DNA of 64,000 nt from Cupriavidus metallidurans CH34 (GTDB lineage: Bacteria > Pseudomonadota > Gammaproteobacteria > Burkholderiales > Burkholderiaceae): NCBI RefSeq assembly GCF_000196015.1, contig NC_007974.2, positions 1,364,001 through 1,428,000 on the forward strand. The letters are read 5' to 3'. Position numbers and translations under genes: made by a program. The notes beneath the pieces were generated by a model. That model was not told where the DNA came from. It worked only from the letters and a program-made list of their open reading frames with translations, and did no database searches. This document shows, in pieces, positions 17,643-26,138 of the stretch. Position 1 is the stretch's first letter; each line of letters starts with the position of its first letter.

Positions 17643-19223
17643 TCAGAACTGGTTCATCGTGTTGTCCTTGCCAGCCGCCTTCAGGGCAGCTTCGCCGCTG
17701 AAGTATTCCTTGTGGTCGTCACCGATGTCCGAGCCGGACATGTTCTGGTGCTTGACGCAGGCGATGCCCTGACGGATTTCCTTGCGCTGCACGCCGGCCA
17801 CGTAGCCCAGCATGCCCTGGTCGCCGAAGTATTCCTTGGCCAGGTTGTCGGTCGACAGCGCGGCGGTGTGGTACGTCGGCAGCGTGATCAGGTGGTGGAA
17901 GATACCGGCTTCACGCGATGCATCGGCCTGGAACGTGCGGATCTTCTCGTCAGCGATCTTGGCGAGTTCGCTGTCGTCGTATTCCACGCTCATCAGCTGG
18001 GTGCGCTCGTATGCCGACACGTCCTTGCCCGCGGCCTTCATCGCGTCGTAGGCCTGCTGGCGGAAGTTCAGGGTCCAGTTGAACGACGGGCTGTTGTTGT
18101 ACACCAGCTTGGCGTTCGGGATGACCTTGCGGATTTCGCTGACCATGCCACCGATCTGGGCGATATGCGGCTTTTCGGTTTCGATCCACAGCAGGTCGGC
18201 GCCGTTTTGCAGCGCGGTGACGCAATCCAGGACGCAACGTGCTTCGCCCGTGCCGGCACGGAACTGGAACAGGTTGCTCGGCAGACGCTTCGGACGCAGC
18301 AGCTTGCCGTCGCGCTTGATGATGACATCACCGTTGCCCAGTTGGTCAGCCGACAGTTCCTCGCAATCCAGGAACGAGTTGTACTGGTCGCCCAGGTCGC
18401 CCGGGGTGGCGGTCACGGCGATCTGCTTGGTCAGGCCTGCGCCCAGCGAATCGGTACGGGCCACAATGACGCCGTCGTCCACGCCCAGTTCGAGGAAGGC
18501 GTAGCGGATCGCGCGGATCTTGGCCAGGAAGTCCTCGTGCGGCACGGTGACCTTGCCATCCTGGTGGCCGCACTGCTTCTCGTCGGACACCTGGTTCTCG
18601 ATCTGGATGCAGCATGCACCGGCTTCGATGAACTGCTTGGCCAGCAGGTACGTCGCCTCGGCATTGCCGAAACCAGCGTCGATGTCGGCGATGATGGGCA
18701 CCACGTGGGTGACGTGGTTGTCGATCTTTTCCTGGATGGCGGCTTTGGCGGCACCGGTGGCGGCATCCAGTTCGCGGAACAGGCCGCCCAGTTCCCGTGC
18801 GTCAGCCTGGCGCAGGAACGTGTACAGCTCGCGGATCAGCGCGCTGACCGAGGTCTTTTCGTGCATCGACTGGTCCGGCAGCGGGCCGAACTCGGAGCGC
18901 AGCGCAGCGACCATCCAGCCCGACAGGTAGAGGTAGCGACGCTCGGTGCTCTTGAAGTGCTTCTTGATGGAAATCATCTTCTGCTGGCCGATGAAACCGT
19001 GCCAGCAACCGAGCGACTGGGTGTACTTGGAAGGATTCGCATCATAGGCGGCCATGTCGGCGCGCATGATCTTGGCGGTGTACTTGGCGATGTCCAGACC
19101 CGTCTTGAACTTGTTCTGGGCACGCATGCGAGCGGCATACTCGGGGTTGATGGCATTCCACGCGCTGCCGTGTTGCTCTTTCAAACCAGCAACTGCCTTG
19201 ATGTCGTCTTGATACTGAGCCAT
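17643..19223 (-). CDS. aceA: Isocitrate lyase
   Basis: 526 aa, the long form also found in Pseudomonas. It cleaves isocitrate to succinate and glyoxylate, the entry step of the glyoxylate shunt, and is needed for growth on acetate and fatty acids. The catalytic Cys218 lies in DEKQCGHQDGKVTVPHEDF (the shorter enzymes have KKCGH). PIIADIDAGFGN binds the metal. The ATG at 19223 is the start of the conserved family N-terminus. Malate synthase is not adjacent. The gene stands alone, with its own AT-rich control region and terminator. Confidence 0.95.
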   Translation of the reverse strand: MAQYQDDIKAVAGLKEQHGSAWNAINPEYAARMRAQNKFKTGLDIAKYTAKIMRADMAAYDANPSKYTQSLGCWHGFIGQQKMISIKKHFKSTERRYLYLSGWMVAALRSEFGPLPDQSMHEKTSVSALIRELYTFLRQADARELGGLFRELDAATGAAKAAIQEKIDNHVTHVVPIIADIDAGFGNAEATYLLAKQFIEAGACCIQIENQVSDEKQCGHQDGKVTVPHEDFLAKIRAIRYAFLELGVDDGVIVARTDSLGAGLTKQIAVTATPGDLGDQYNSFLDCEELSADQLGNGDVIIKRDGKLLRPKRLPSNLFQFRAGTGEARCVLDCVTALQNGADLLWIETEKPHIAQIGGMVSEIRKVIPNAKLVYNNSPSFNWTLNFRQQAYDAMKAAGKDVSAYERTQLMSVEYDDSELAKIADEKIRTFQADASREAGIFHHLITLPTYHTAALSTDNLAKEYFGDQGMLGYVAGVQRKEIRQGIACVKHQNMSGSDIGDDHKEYFSGEAALKAAGKDNTMNQF

Positions 19224-19338
19224 ACGAGTTTCCTAAGAGTGAAGCGTGTTTGAAGAAGTGTTTGCCTGTGCCGCTACGGGTGTCGAAGCAAGCAGCGTGG
19301 AAATAATTGTAGGGGGTTTTTGATGCATCGCGGCAAGG

Positions 19339-19357
19339 TCTTATATAAGACATAAGA
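19339..19357. promoter_or_regulatory. TCTTATATAAGA palindrome upstream of aceA
   Basis: A perfect 12-bp palindrome (19339-19350), with a further half-site (TCTTAT on the minus strand) directly beside it, sits about 115 bp upstream of the aceA start in an unusually AT-rich stretch (19310-19480). Position and symmetry suggest the operator of a carbon-source regulator or an extended promoter element. The regulator is unknown. Confidence 0.45.
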
Positions 19358-19617
19358 GTTAATTTATCCTTATTTTTCAAAGAGATAAGCTCTATTTTTT
19401 GCGATGTGGAACGAGTTTTCGGAGAACGAAAAGAACCCGGCGGTGAAATTTTCCGGCGATTTCGCAATATGAAATGTGCTTTCAGTTCCCGGGGAAGGGG
19501 TCGCCGCAGATGGCTGGCGCACTGATATAGATACATCTGGGTCCTTCAGGCGCAGTTGAAGGACGGTGTCATGCGCCAGCGGAGATGTCTATGCTCCGTG
19601 CGAGAATCCTTGTGCTT

Positions 19618-19713
19618 GCCGATCAGAGCCACATGACGCGGCACTTCTCGAAGACATTCGGACTGACGCCAGGGCGCTGGCTGCAAGTCGCCGGGTACAT
19701 GCAACGCGGCTGA
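19618..19713 (+). pseudogene. C-terminal remnant of an AraC-family regulator
   Basis: The frame reads ADQSHMTRHFSKTFGLTPGRW and ends at TGA 19711-19713. ADQSHMTRHF...FG.TPG is the hallmark of the second helix-turn-helix of AraC/XylS regulators. Nothing resembling the first helix-turn-helix or sensor domain lies in frame upstream. A stretch in another frame at about 19530-19575 (YIWVLQAQLKDG) might be the preceding helix, shifted out of frame. A decayed or deleted regulator is the simplest reading. The rest of the 19224-19790 gap holds only the aceA control region. Confidence 0.7.
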
Positions 19714-19790
19714 GCACACCCACGATCGTTCAATACCGTCGCGCGGATCGTGCGTAAGCTCGAATCGTCAACATTTGAGCGGAGAGAACG

Positions 19791-20216
19791 ATGCCCCAAG
19801 CCCCCAAACATCCCACCATGCATGCCGACCGTGGCCAGTGCCGGGCCATCGACCTGATCGACAAGATCGCGCTGATCGACGGTCACTGGCAACCGCGCGT
19901 CGTCGCTGAAATGAACGACTATCAGTTCAAGGTCGTGAAGGTCGAGGGAGAGTTCCAGTGGCACCGCCATGTCGACACCGACGAAACCTTCATCGTCCTG
20001 GAAGGAGAACTGCGCATCGACGTCCGGGCGGGACCCACGGGCGACGGGTCGATCGTGCTGCGTGCCGGGCAGATGGCGGTGGTGCCGAAGGGCGTCGAGC
20101 ACAAGCCCTGCGCGAACGCGGAAGTCAAACTGCTGCTGATCGAGCCGCGCGGCGTGGTGAACACGGGTGACGGTGCGGCGGGCGAGCGCACCGTCGAGAA
20201 CGACCAGTGGATTTGA
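19791..20216 (+). CDS. Cupin-domain protein
   Basis: 141 aa, preceded by GCGGAGAGA. A single cupin barrel with the metal-binding motif 1 (EFQWHRHVDTDETFIVLEG, two His and a Glu) and motif 2 (VPKGVEHKP with His). Proteins of this compact kind are often annotated only as cupin, with isomerase, dioxygenase or sensor roles. It directly follows the AraC remnant, which may once have been its regulator. No specific substrate can be assigned. Confidence 0.8.
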   Translation: MPQAPKHPTMHADRGQCRAIDLIDKIALIDGHWQPRVVAEMNDYQFKVVKVEGEFQWHRHVDTDETFIVLEGELRIDVRAGPTGDGSIVLRAGQMAVVPKGVEHKPCANAEVKLLLIEPRGVVNTGDGAAGERTVENDQWI

Positions 20217-20267
20217 CCCGCCCTCCGGCATTTGTCGGGGCGGTACGATGTTGTAACCCCGCGGCGA

Positions 20268-20960
20268 CTACAACCACCGCCAGATGCCCGCCGCAATCGC
20301 GGCGAGCGGCAGGTGGGCCCAGGTCGCCGCGAGCCAGACGATAAGCCCACCAAGGAGCGCGTGCGAGCCAAATCCGGCCAGCCGAGCCCGGCCGGTGACG
20401 ATCGCCGCAAATGGAAGGTAGCTCGTCTTGGCCTCCCAGTCCGGCCAGCGGTCTGGCAGCAGCCGTTCCTTTTTCTGGTCCTGCAATGCGGCGCCTACAA
20501 GGGCGAGCACGATCATTGCCAGCGCGACCACGATGTTCCTCGTCACCGGATACACAGCGATATGGCACACGCCCCAAAGCGCGAAGGCCCACATCATCGG
20601 ATGACGCGTCACCGCAAACACGCCGCGCGCAGCCTCCGGGAAGGCGCCCGGGCGGCCAACCGTGGGCAACGCCGGATTTCGGATCAGGGATCCCATCAGC
20701 AGGATCGAGGCGATCAGCATGACCACCGTCACCACCGCCCAGATCCCGTCGCCAGGCACCCACAGCGGTGACGAAACCGGCGCTCGCTTGTAGGTCATCA
20801 CCATCCACCCAAGCGTCAGGAAGGCGACCAGCGAATAGATGCCGAGAAACCCCTTTTCGCCGACCGCGCGAACCAGCGCTCCCCGCAACGGATGAGACAG
20901 CAGGAAATGACTGCCCACGAAGGCGACTGACGCCACCACCACCGCACCAATACTTCCCAT
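20268..20960 (-). CDS. NnrU-family integral membrane protein
   Basis: 230 aa starting at ATG 20960 behind GGGAGG. Six or so hydrophobic helices, with the NnrU signatures HFLLSHPLR near the N-terminus and VTRHPMMWAFALWGVCH in the middle. NnrU relatives are linked to denitrification and isoprenylcysteine-methyltransferase-like folds, but their activity is unsettled. No nitrite or nitric oxide reductase genes are nearby, so a denitrification role here is not supported. Divergent from the GNAT gene. Confidence 0.8.
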   Translation of the reverse strand: MGSIGAVVVASVAFVGSHFLLSHPLRGALVRAVGEKGFLGIYSLVAFLTLGWMVMTYKRAPVSSPLWVPGDGIWAVVTVVMLIASILLMGSLIRNPALPTVGRPGAFPEAARGVFAVTRHPMMWAFALWGVCHIAVYPVTRNIVVALAMIVLALVGAALQDQKKERLLPDRWPDWEAKTSYLPFAAIVTGRARLAGFGSHALLGGLIVWLAATWAHLPLAAIAAGIWRWL

Positions 20961-21047
20961 TGCCCGCCTCCCACGATCTGGATGATTGGTTGACCGTATT
21001 GCAGTATGGTTGATGTCCACCGCGAGAGCATCAATGAGGAAAACTGC

Positions 21048-21554
21048 ATGACCATCTCCGTCCGGACCGAGCGTCCCGAGGATGTTGAAACCATCGCCCA
21101 ACTCACGGAAGCGGCGTTCAGGGGCGAGACCCACTCGAGCCACACCGAAGCCTTCATCATCAACGGCTTGCGTCGTGCCGGATGCCTGACGCTCTCGCTG
21201 GTGGCGGAGGATGAAAGCGGGATCGTCGGCCACGTTGCAGCCTCGCCCGTCACCATTTCCTCCGGCAATTCGGGCTGGTATGGCATTGGGCCAGTCTCGG
21301 TATTGCCAGATCGGCAGCGCAGGGGCATTGGCTCGGTGCTGATGCTGGCGGCGCTTGATGAGTTGCGACGCCTTGGCGCACGCGGTTGCGTCGTGCTGGG
21401 TGAGCCTGCCTATTACGGCAGATTCGGCTTCCAGGCCGATTCCCGGCTGGTGTTGCCCGGCGTACCGCAGGAGTATTTCCAGACCCTTGCCTTCGGGCCC
21501 GACGTGCCGGTAGGCACCGTGCGCTATCACGATGCATTCGACGCCACGGAGTAG
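21048..21554 (+). CDS. GNAT-family N-acetyltransferase
   Basis: 168 aa from ATG 21048 with GAGGA upstream. The acetyl-CoA loop reads VLPDRQRRGIGSVLM (Q/RxxGxG/A type), and the C-terminal EPAYYGRFGF motif is typical of the YhbS-like subgroup. The substrate is unknown. It is divergent from nnrU; the 2OG-oxygenase follows 240 bp downstream on the same strand. Confidence 0.85.
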   Translation: MTISVRTERPEDVETIAQLTEAAFRGETHSSHTEAFIINGLRRAGCLTLSLVAEDESGIVGHVAASPVTISSGNSGWYGIGPVSVLPDRQRRGIGSVLMLAALDELRRLGARGCVVLGEPAYYGRFGFQADSRLVLPGVPQEYFQTLAFGPDVPVGTVRYHDAFDATE

Positions 21555-21793
21555 CCGTCGCCCGCGCCAATCTGGTGAATCGGGGCGCGCGCCGGCTGGC
21601 CCGAATCCTGCGTCACCTACGATCGAAGAGTAGAAGCGTTCAACCGCCCCGCCCTTTCCAGGCACCGGGGCGGCAGGAAATTGCTCTTGAGTTCCGTGTC
21701 CATCCCGGAAGTCGAGAGCCGCATTGCCGCGATATGCGTGTGTCTTGCTCCCGGGACGGACCGATCGGCCCACATTCCCGAACCCGGACACCC

Positions 21794-22786
21794 ATGACCA
21801 ACGCCACCCTTCCCCTCCACGAGCTTGCCCGCGAATCACGCATGGGCGCCCATGGCTCCGAAACCGACACGCGCGAGATCCGCTGCATCGACCTGTCGGA
21901 CTTCGACACCCGCAAGCCAGAGATTACCGATCAGCTCTGGCGTGCCGCCACCGACATCGGCTTCTTCCAACTGCGGCACCACGGTATCGACCTGCCCGCC
22001 ATACGGCAGGCATTTGCCATGGCCGAACAATTCTTCGCATTGCCGGAGACGGTAAAAGCCCGGTATCCATTGCAGAAAGCCAACAACGCGGGCTGGGAAT
22101 CGCGCGCGCAGGTAAGGCCATCCACCGGCACGCCGGACCAGAAGGAGTCCTATCAGATCACGCGCCCACACATGGCGCCACTCTGGCCTTCGGAGACCGA
22201 ATTGCCCGGGTTCCGGCAGACGATGCTCGAATTCGAGGCGCAATGCTGGAACGTGGGAATGAAGGTGCTGTCCTGCTTCGCCGACAGACTCGGCTTCGAC
22301 ACCGACTTCTTCTCGCGCGCGCATGACCCGGCCGCGCCGGATTACCAGAGCACGCTACGGCTGCTGCATTACTACGCGATTCCACCCGAGGCGCAGGACA
22401 AGCTCGACCTGTGGCGCGCCGGCGCCCATACCGATTTCGACTGCCTGACGCTACTGTTCCAGCGCGAAGGCCAGGGTGGTCTGCAGGTGTGTCCCGGCAA
22501 GGAGATGGATGCCCAGGCCTGGACCCCGATCGCGCCGATCGAGGACGTGGTCACCTGCAACATCGGGGACATGCTGATGCGTTGGAGCGACGACCATCTG
22601 CCGTCGAACTTCCATCGCGTCCGGAATCCCGCGCCGGGAGAGTACATGGGCCCGCGCTACAGCCTTGCGTTCTTCTGCCAGGCCAACCGCGATGCGGTGA
22701 TCGAAGGGCCGTCGAAGCGGTATCCGGCGATTACGGCAGGTGATTTCCTGCGGCAAAGAGTCGCGGCGAACTTCAAGGCCTACTGA
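21794..22786 (+). CDS. 2-oxoglutarate/Fe(II)-dependent dioxygenase (isopenicillin N synthase-like)
   Basis: 330 aa. An N-terminal DIOX_N region (IRCIDLSDFDT..., GFFQLRHHGID) precedes the double-stranded beta-helix core. The iron triad is intact: His and Asp in AGAHTDFDCLTLL and the distal His in LPSNFHRV. PRYSLAFF holds the Arg that would bind 2-oxoglutarate. Substrates of such bacterial enzymes range from amino acids to secondary metabolites, and none can be inferred here. The start is set at ATG 21794; the upstream frame lacks family similarity. Confidence 0.87.
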   Translation: MTNATLPLHELARESRMGAHGSETDTREIRCIDLSDFDTRKPEITDQLWRAATDIGFFQLRHHGIDLPAIRQAFAMAEQFFALPETVKARYPLQKANNAGWESRAQVRPSTGTPDQKESYQITRPHMAPLWPSETELPGFRQTMLEFEAQCWNVGMKVLSCFADRLGFDTDFFSRAHDPAAPDYQSTLRLLHYYAIPPEAQDKLDLWRAGAHTDFDCLTLLFQREGQGGLQVCPGKEMDAQAWTPIAPIEDVVTCNIGDMLMRWSDDHLPSNFHRVRNPAPGEYMGPRYSLAFFCQANRDAVIEGPSKRYPAITAGDFLRQRVAANFKAY

Positions 22787-22817
22787 GGCACTGATCCCGC
22801 TCGATCCCGCCCGCCCA

Positions 22818-22853
22818 ACAAAAAACCCCGGGCCTTTCGGGCACGGGGTTTCA
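22818..22853 (-). terminator. Rho-independent terminator of the histone-like gene
   Basis: On the minus strand ACCCCG...CGGGGT with a GAAA-containing loop is followed by six T. In the other direction it may also help end the dioxygenase transcript. Confidence 0.85.
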
Positions 22854-22910
22854 AGTCGCCCGGCGCCGAGCGATCGGCACCGGACTGACGACTACCAAAG
22901 ATGCGGGCGA

Positions 22911-23384
22911 TCAGGCCGCAGCGTCCTTCAGCTTCTTCAGCGGACGCACCTTGACCTTGACGCTGGCCGGCTTGGCCGGGAACCAACGCTCTTCGCCAGT
23001 GAACGGATCCTTGCCGAAGCGCTTCTTCTTGGCCGGCACTTGCTGTGCGGTCACCTTCAGCAGGCCCGGCAGCGTGAATTCGCCAGCACCCTTCTTGTTC
23101 AGTGCGCTGACGATGGTGTTTTCGAGGTGTGCCAGCACCGTCTTCACGGCCTTGGCTTCCAGTTGGGTCTGGGCTACCAGGTGAGCGACCAGGCTCGACT
23201 TGTTGAAGGTGTCCTTCAGCGGCTTCGGAGTCGGTGCGGCAGCGGCGGGAGCAGCCTTCTTGGCCGGAGCGGCCTTCTTGGCAGCAGCCTTCACAGGTGC
23301 CTTCACGGGTGCCTTGGGTGCCGCGGCCTTCTTGGCAGCGGGCTTGGTTGCGGTCTTCGCGGTCGGTTTCGCTTTGGTCGCCAT
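22911..23384 (-). CDS. HU-type DNA-binding protein with histone H1-like Lys/Ala tail
   Basis: 157 aa. The first 55 residues are a Lys/Ala/Pro-rich tail (repeats of AKKAAPAKKA and KAPVKAP), resembling eukaryotic H1 C-termini. Residues about 60-155 form an HU/IHF-like domain (KSSLVAHLVAQT, KGAGEFTLPGLLKV, RFGKDPFTGEERWFPAKP). It probably compacts nucleoid DNA. The fusion order, with the tail first, is known from beta-proteobacteria. A second, plain HU gene lies at 29134. It has its own terminator. Confidence 0.85.
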   Translation of the reverse strand: MATKAKPTAKTATKPAAKKAAAPKAPVKAPVKAAAKKAAPAKKAAPAAAAPTPKPLKDTFNKSSLVAHLVAQTQLEAKAVKTVLAHLENTIVSALNKKGAGEFTLPGLLKVTAQQVPAKKKRFGKDPFTGEERWFPAKPASVKVKVRPLKKLKDAAA

Positions 23385-23640
23385 GTCTATATACGAGAGT
23401 TGAAGATAGTGTGCCGGCCGATCGCAACGTTTGGCATGTTGCTGAACGTCAGTGCCGGTACGCACTGAATCATAGCGGAAACGGCCAGAAGTAAAGGGGT
23501 TTTCGTACATGCCGCAGGGCAAACCAAGTGAAAACCCCGTGTTTTGTAGCTGGTTTGCATCAGCAAACACGCTGCGGAGCGTTACGTCCCCCCACTTTCG
23601 CATTCCGCGAGCGTCGCGCGACGGCGCGTTTTCGGGTCAT

Positions 23641-24138
23641 TCAATGCGCGTGCGCCAGCATCGCATCGCGCGTTTCACGCGCCAGGCCAAGCGCGAAAGC
23701 CGTCTCCGCGACGAGGAAAAGCGGCCCCACCAGCAGACCAACCAGATCGTCGACGAACGCCGGCTTGCGACCCTCGAAGTAATGCCCGACGAACTGGATG
23801 ACCCAGCCCACGACGAACAGACCGATGCCAGATGCCAGCCACGCGGCCGTCGGCAACGCCGCAAGCCACGCGCCGGCCCACACGAAAAACGCCAGAATCA
23901 CGGCCATTACCACGCCGAAAGCGAACGACAGGCGCAGGTAAAACAGGCACGAAAGCGCGTAGACGATCATCGCCGGCGTCAGGTATCGAGCGCCGTCACC
24001 AAGCGGCAGCGCGGGCCGGCCAAGCAGCGCCGTCACGGCCAGGACGATCATCGGGATGCCGATGAAATGCGTCACGACGTTGCGGGTATCACGGTGATAG
24101 GCAGCGTAGTTCGACAGGTGATCGATCAGGGTTTTCAC
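23641..24138 (-). CDS. Mpo1-like membrane protein (DUF962)
   Basis: 165 aa starting at GTG 24138 with GGAGAC upstream. Four hydrophobic helices and the family signatures NYAAYHRDTRNVVTHFIGIP at the N-terminus and QFVGHYFEGRKPAFVDDL near the C-terminus. The conserved His residues match yeast Mpo1, an iron-dependent dioxygenase of 2-hydroxy fatty acids in sphingolipid turnover. Whether the bacterial member does the same is not established. Confidence 0.85.
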   Translation of the reverse strand: MKTLIDHLSNYAAYHRDTRNVVTHFIGIPMIVLAVTALLGRPALPLGDGARYLTPAMIVYALSCLFYLRLSFAFGVVMAVILAFFVWAGAWLAALPTAAWLASGIGLFVVGWVIQFVGHYFEGRKPAFVDDLVGLLVGPLFLVAETAFALGLARETRDAMLAHAH

Positions 24139-24280
24139 GGGCGTCTCCGTAGTTTTTTATGCTTTGGCGCAAGGTTCGCATCGCGGCCGTTGCGGCCTTA
24201 TAGTAGTCACGTCCCGTGCGATTCGGTAGCGTTCCCCCTTCCGTTCGAGCGCCCCCACTAATTCCCGCCAGCCCCCCACC

Positions 24281-25159
24281 ATGCTTGCCGCCGACGAAAT
24301 CCCCGCTCTCCACCCCGACCAGTTGGTCGCCTGGCTGCGACGCATCGGCATCGCAGAGGTTCCCGACGCCCCCACGCTACCGGTGCTGAACACGCTGATC
24401 GCGGCCCAACTCGCGCACATCCCGTTCGAGAATCTCGACGCGCTGCTCGGCCGCCGGGTGTCGATCGATCTGCCCTCGGTATTCGAAAAACTCGTGGCGC
24501 AGGGCCGCGGCGGCTACTGCTTCGAGCAGAACACCCTGCTCTGCGCCGGCCTCAAGGCACTCGGTTACGCAGTGACGCCGCTTGCAGCGCGCGTGCGCTG
24601 GCATGTGCCGGAAGCCACGCCGACGGGGCTGTCGCACATGCTCCTGCGCGTAGAAGTGGCGCACGAAAGCTATATCGCCGATGTGGGCTTCGGCGGGCCG
24701 ACGCCGGACCGCGCCTTGTCGCTATCGCTGCCGCCGGATGAAAACACGCCCTATCGTCTGCATCCCTCCCCGGCAAACGCGCTGACGGGTACGGGTTTTC
24801 ACTGCCTGGATCTGACGGTGCCCGACGTCAGCGACGACGCTTCGGGTTGGCAACCGATCTACCGTTTCGACCTGACCCCGCAGCCCTGGATCGATTTCAT
24901 CGCGCGGAACTGGTACGTCTCCACGCATCCAGACAGCCACTTCACCCGTACGCTGATGGCCGCGCGTACCGACGGCGACACCCGGCTCGCGCTCGCCAAT
25001 GGCAACCTGAGCGAGCGCTCGCCCGACGGCAGCGTGCGAAAAACCGCCCTGGCGTCGGCCGACGCCGTGATCGACACGCTGGCAACGCGCTTCCAGATCC
25101 GGCTCGATCCCGCCTTGCGCGCCGCGCTGGCGACACGACTGCCAGCGGTGCTCGGATAG
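24281..25159 (+). CDS. nat: Arylamine N-acetyltransferase
   Basis: 292 aa, normal for the family. It transfers acetyl from acetyl-CoA to arylamines or hydrazines. The catalytic triad is visible: Cys80 in RGGYCFEQN, His119 in GLSHMLLRV and Asp134 in ADVGFGGP. PFENLDALLG is the conserved N-terminal motif. The start ATG 24281 gives about 11 residues more than the shortest homologues. No clear partner genes. Confidence 0.92.
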   Translation: MLAADEIPALHPDQLVAWLRRIGIAEVPDAPTLPVLNTLIAAQLAHIPFENLDALLGRRVSIDLPSVFEKLVAQGRGGYCFEQNTLLCAGLKALGYAVTPLAARVRWHVPEATPTGLSHMLLRVEVAHESYIADVGFGGPTPDRALSLSLPPDENTPYRLHPSPANALTGTGFHCLDLTVPDVSDDASGWQPIYRFDLTPQPWIDFIARNWYVSTHPDSHFTRTLMAARTDGDTRLALANGNLSERSPDGSVRKTALASADAVIDTLATRFQIRLDPALRAALATRLPAVLG

Positions 25160-25348
25160 AGACCCGGCCGCCATTCCGCGCAGCGGCACACGCCATGCAT
25201 CGCGTGAATTGCCCGCAGAAAGTTTGCTGATACAGGCATCCTGGCACCGCTTTCGTTATGGACTGAGTCCTGGCGCCTGCCCATAATGTCCCGGCCAATC
25301 ACCCATCCAGACAGCGGCAATGACCGCTGTCAAACAACAGGAGACGCC

Positions 25349-26113
25349 ATGTCATTGTTCGATCTGTCGGGCAAGGTAGCCATCATTACCGGTTCTTCGC
25401 GCGGCATCGGCCGGGCCATCGCCGAGCAGCTTGCCATCCAGGGCGCGAAGGTCGTCGTCTCCTCGCGCAAGATCGAGGCCTGCCAGGAAGTCGTCGACGC
25501 CATCAACGCCAAGCACGGCGCGGGCACCGCGCTGGCCGTGGCCGCCAATATCTCGTCGAAGGATGCACTGCAGCATCTGGTGGACGAAACCAATCGCGTC
25601 TACGGCAAGGTCGACGTGCTGGTCTGCAACGCGGCATCGAACCCCTACTACGGCCCGATGAGTGGCGTGAGCGACGAGCAATTCCGCAAGGTGCTCGACA
25701 ACAACGTGATCTCGAACCACTGGCTGATCCAGATGGTGGCGCCGCAGATGATCGAACGCCGCGAGGGCTCGATCATCATCGTGTCGTCGATCGGTGGCCT
25801 GCGCGGCTCGCCCACGATCGGGGTCTACAACGTGTCCAAGGCCGCCGATTTCCAGTTGGCCCGCAATCTGGCCGTGGAGTTCGGGCCGCACAACGTACGC
25901 GTGAACTGCATTGCCCCGGGCCTGATCAAGACCGATTTCGCACGTGCCCTCTGGGAAGATCCGGTGCGTTACAAGCAATCCACCGAGAACGCGCCGCTGC
26001 GCCGCATCGGCGAACCGGTGGAAATCGCGGGCGCGGCCTGCTATCTGGCTTCCGCCGCCAGCACGTTCATGACGGGCCAGGCACTGGTTGTTGACGGGGG
26101 CGTTACCATCTGA
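25349..26113 (+). CDS. Short-chain dehydrogenase/reductase
   Basis: 254 aa from ATG 25349 behind CAGGAGA. A Rossmann fold with TGSSRGIGRAIAE, NAASNPYYGP and the catalytic Ser/Tyr/Lys in IVSSIGG and YNVSKAA. The C-terminal CYLASAASTFMTGQALVVDGG is classical FabG-like. It sits 25 bp before an acyl-CoA synthetase gene, so both are likely co-transcribed and may act on the same acyl or acyl-CoA compound. Confidence 0.9.
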   Translation: MSLFDLSGKVAIITGSSRGIGRAIAEQLAIQGAKVVVSSRKIEACQEVVDAINAKHGAGTALAVAANISSKDALQHLVDETNRVYGKVDVLVCNAASNPYYGPMSGVSDEQFRKVLDNNVISNHWLIQMVAPQMIERREGSIIIVSSIGGLRGSPTIGVYNVSKAADFQLARNLAVEFGPHNVRVNCIAPGLIKTDFARALWEDPVRYKQSTENAPLRRIGEPVEIAGAACYLASAASTFMTGQALVVDGGVTI

Positions 26114-26138
26114 CGATTGTTTTTGCGGGAGGCCATGC

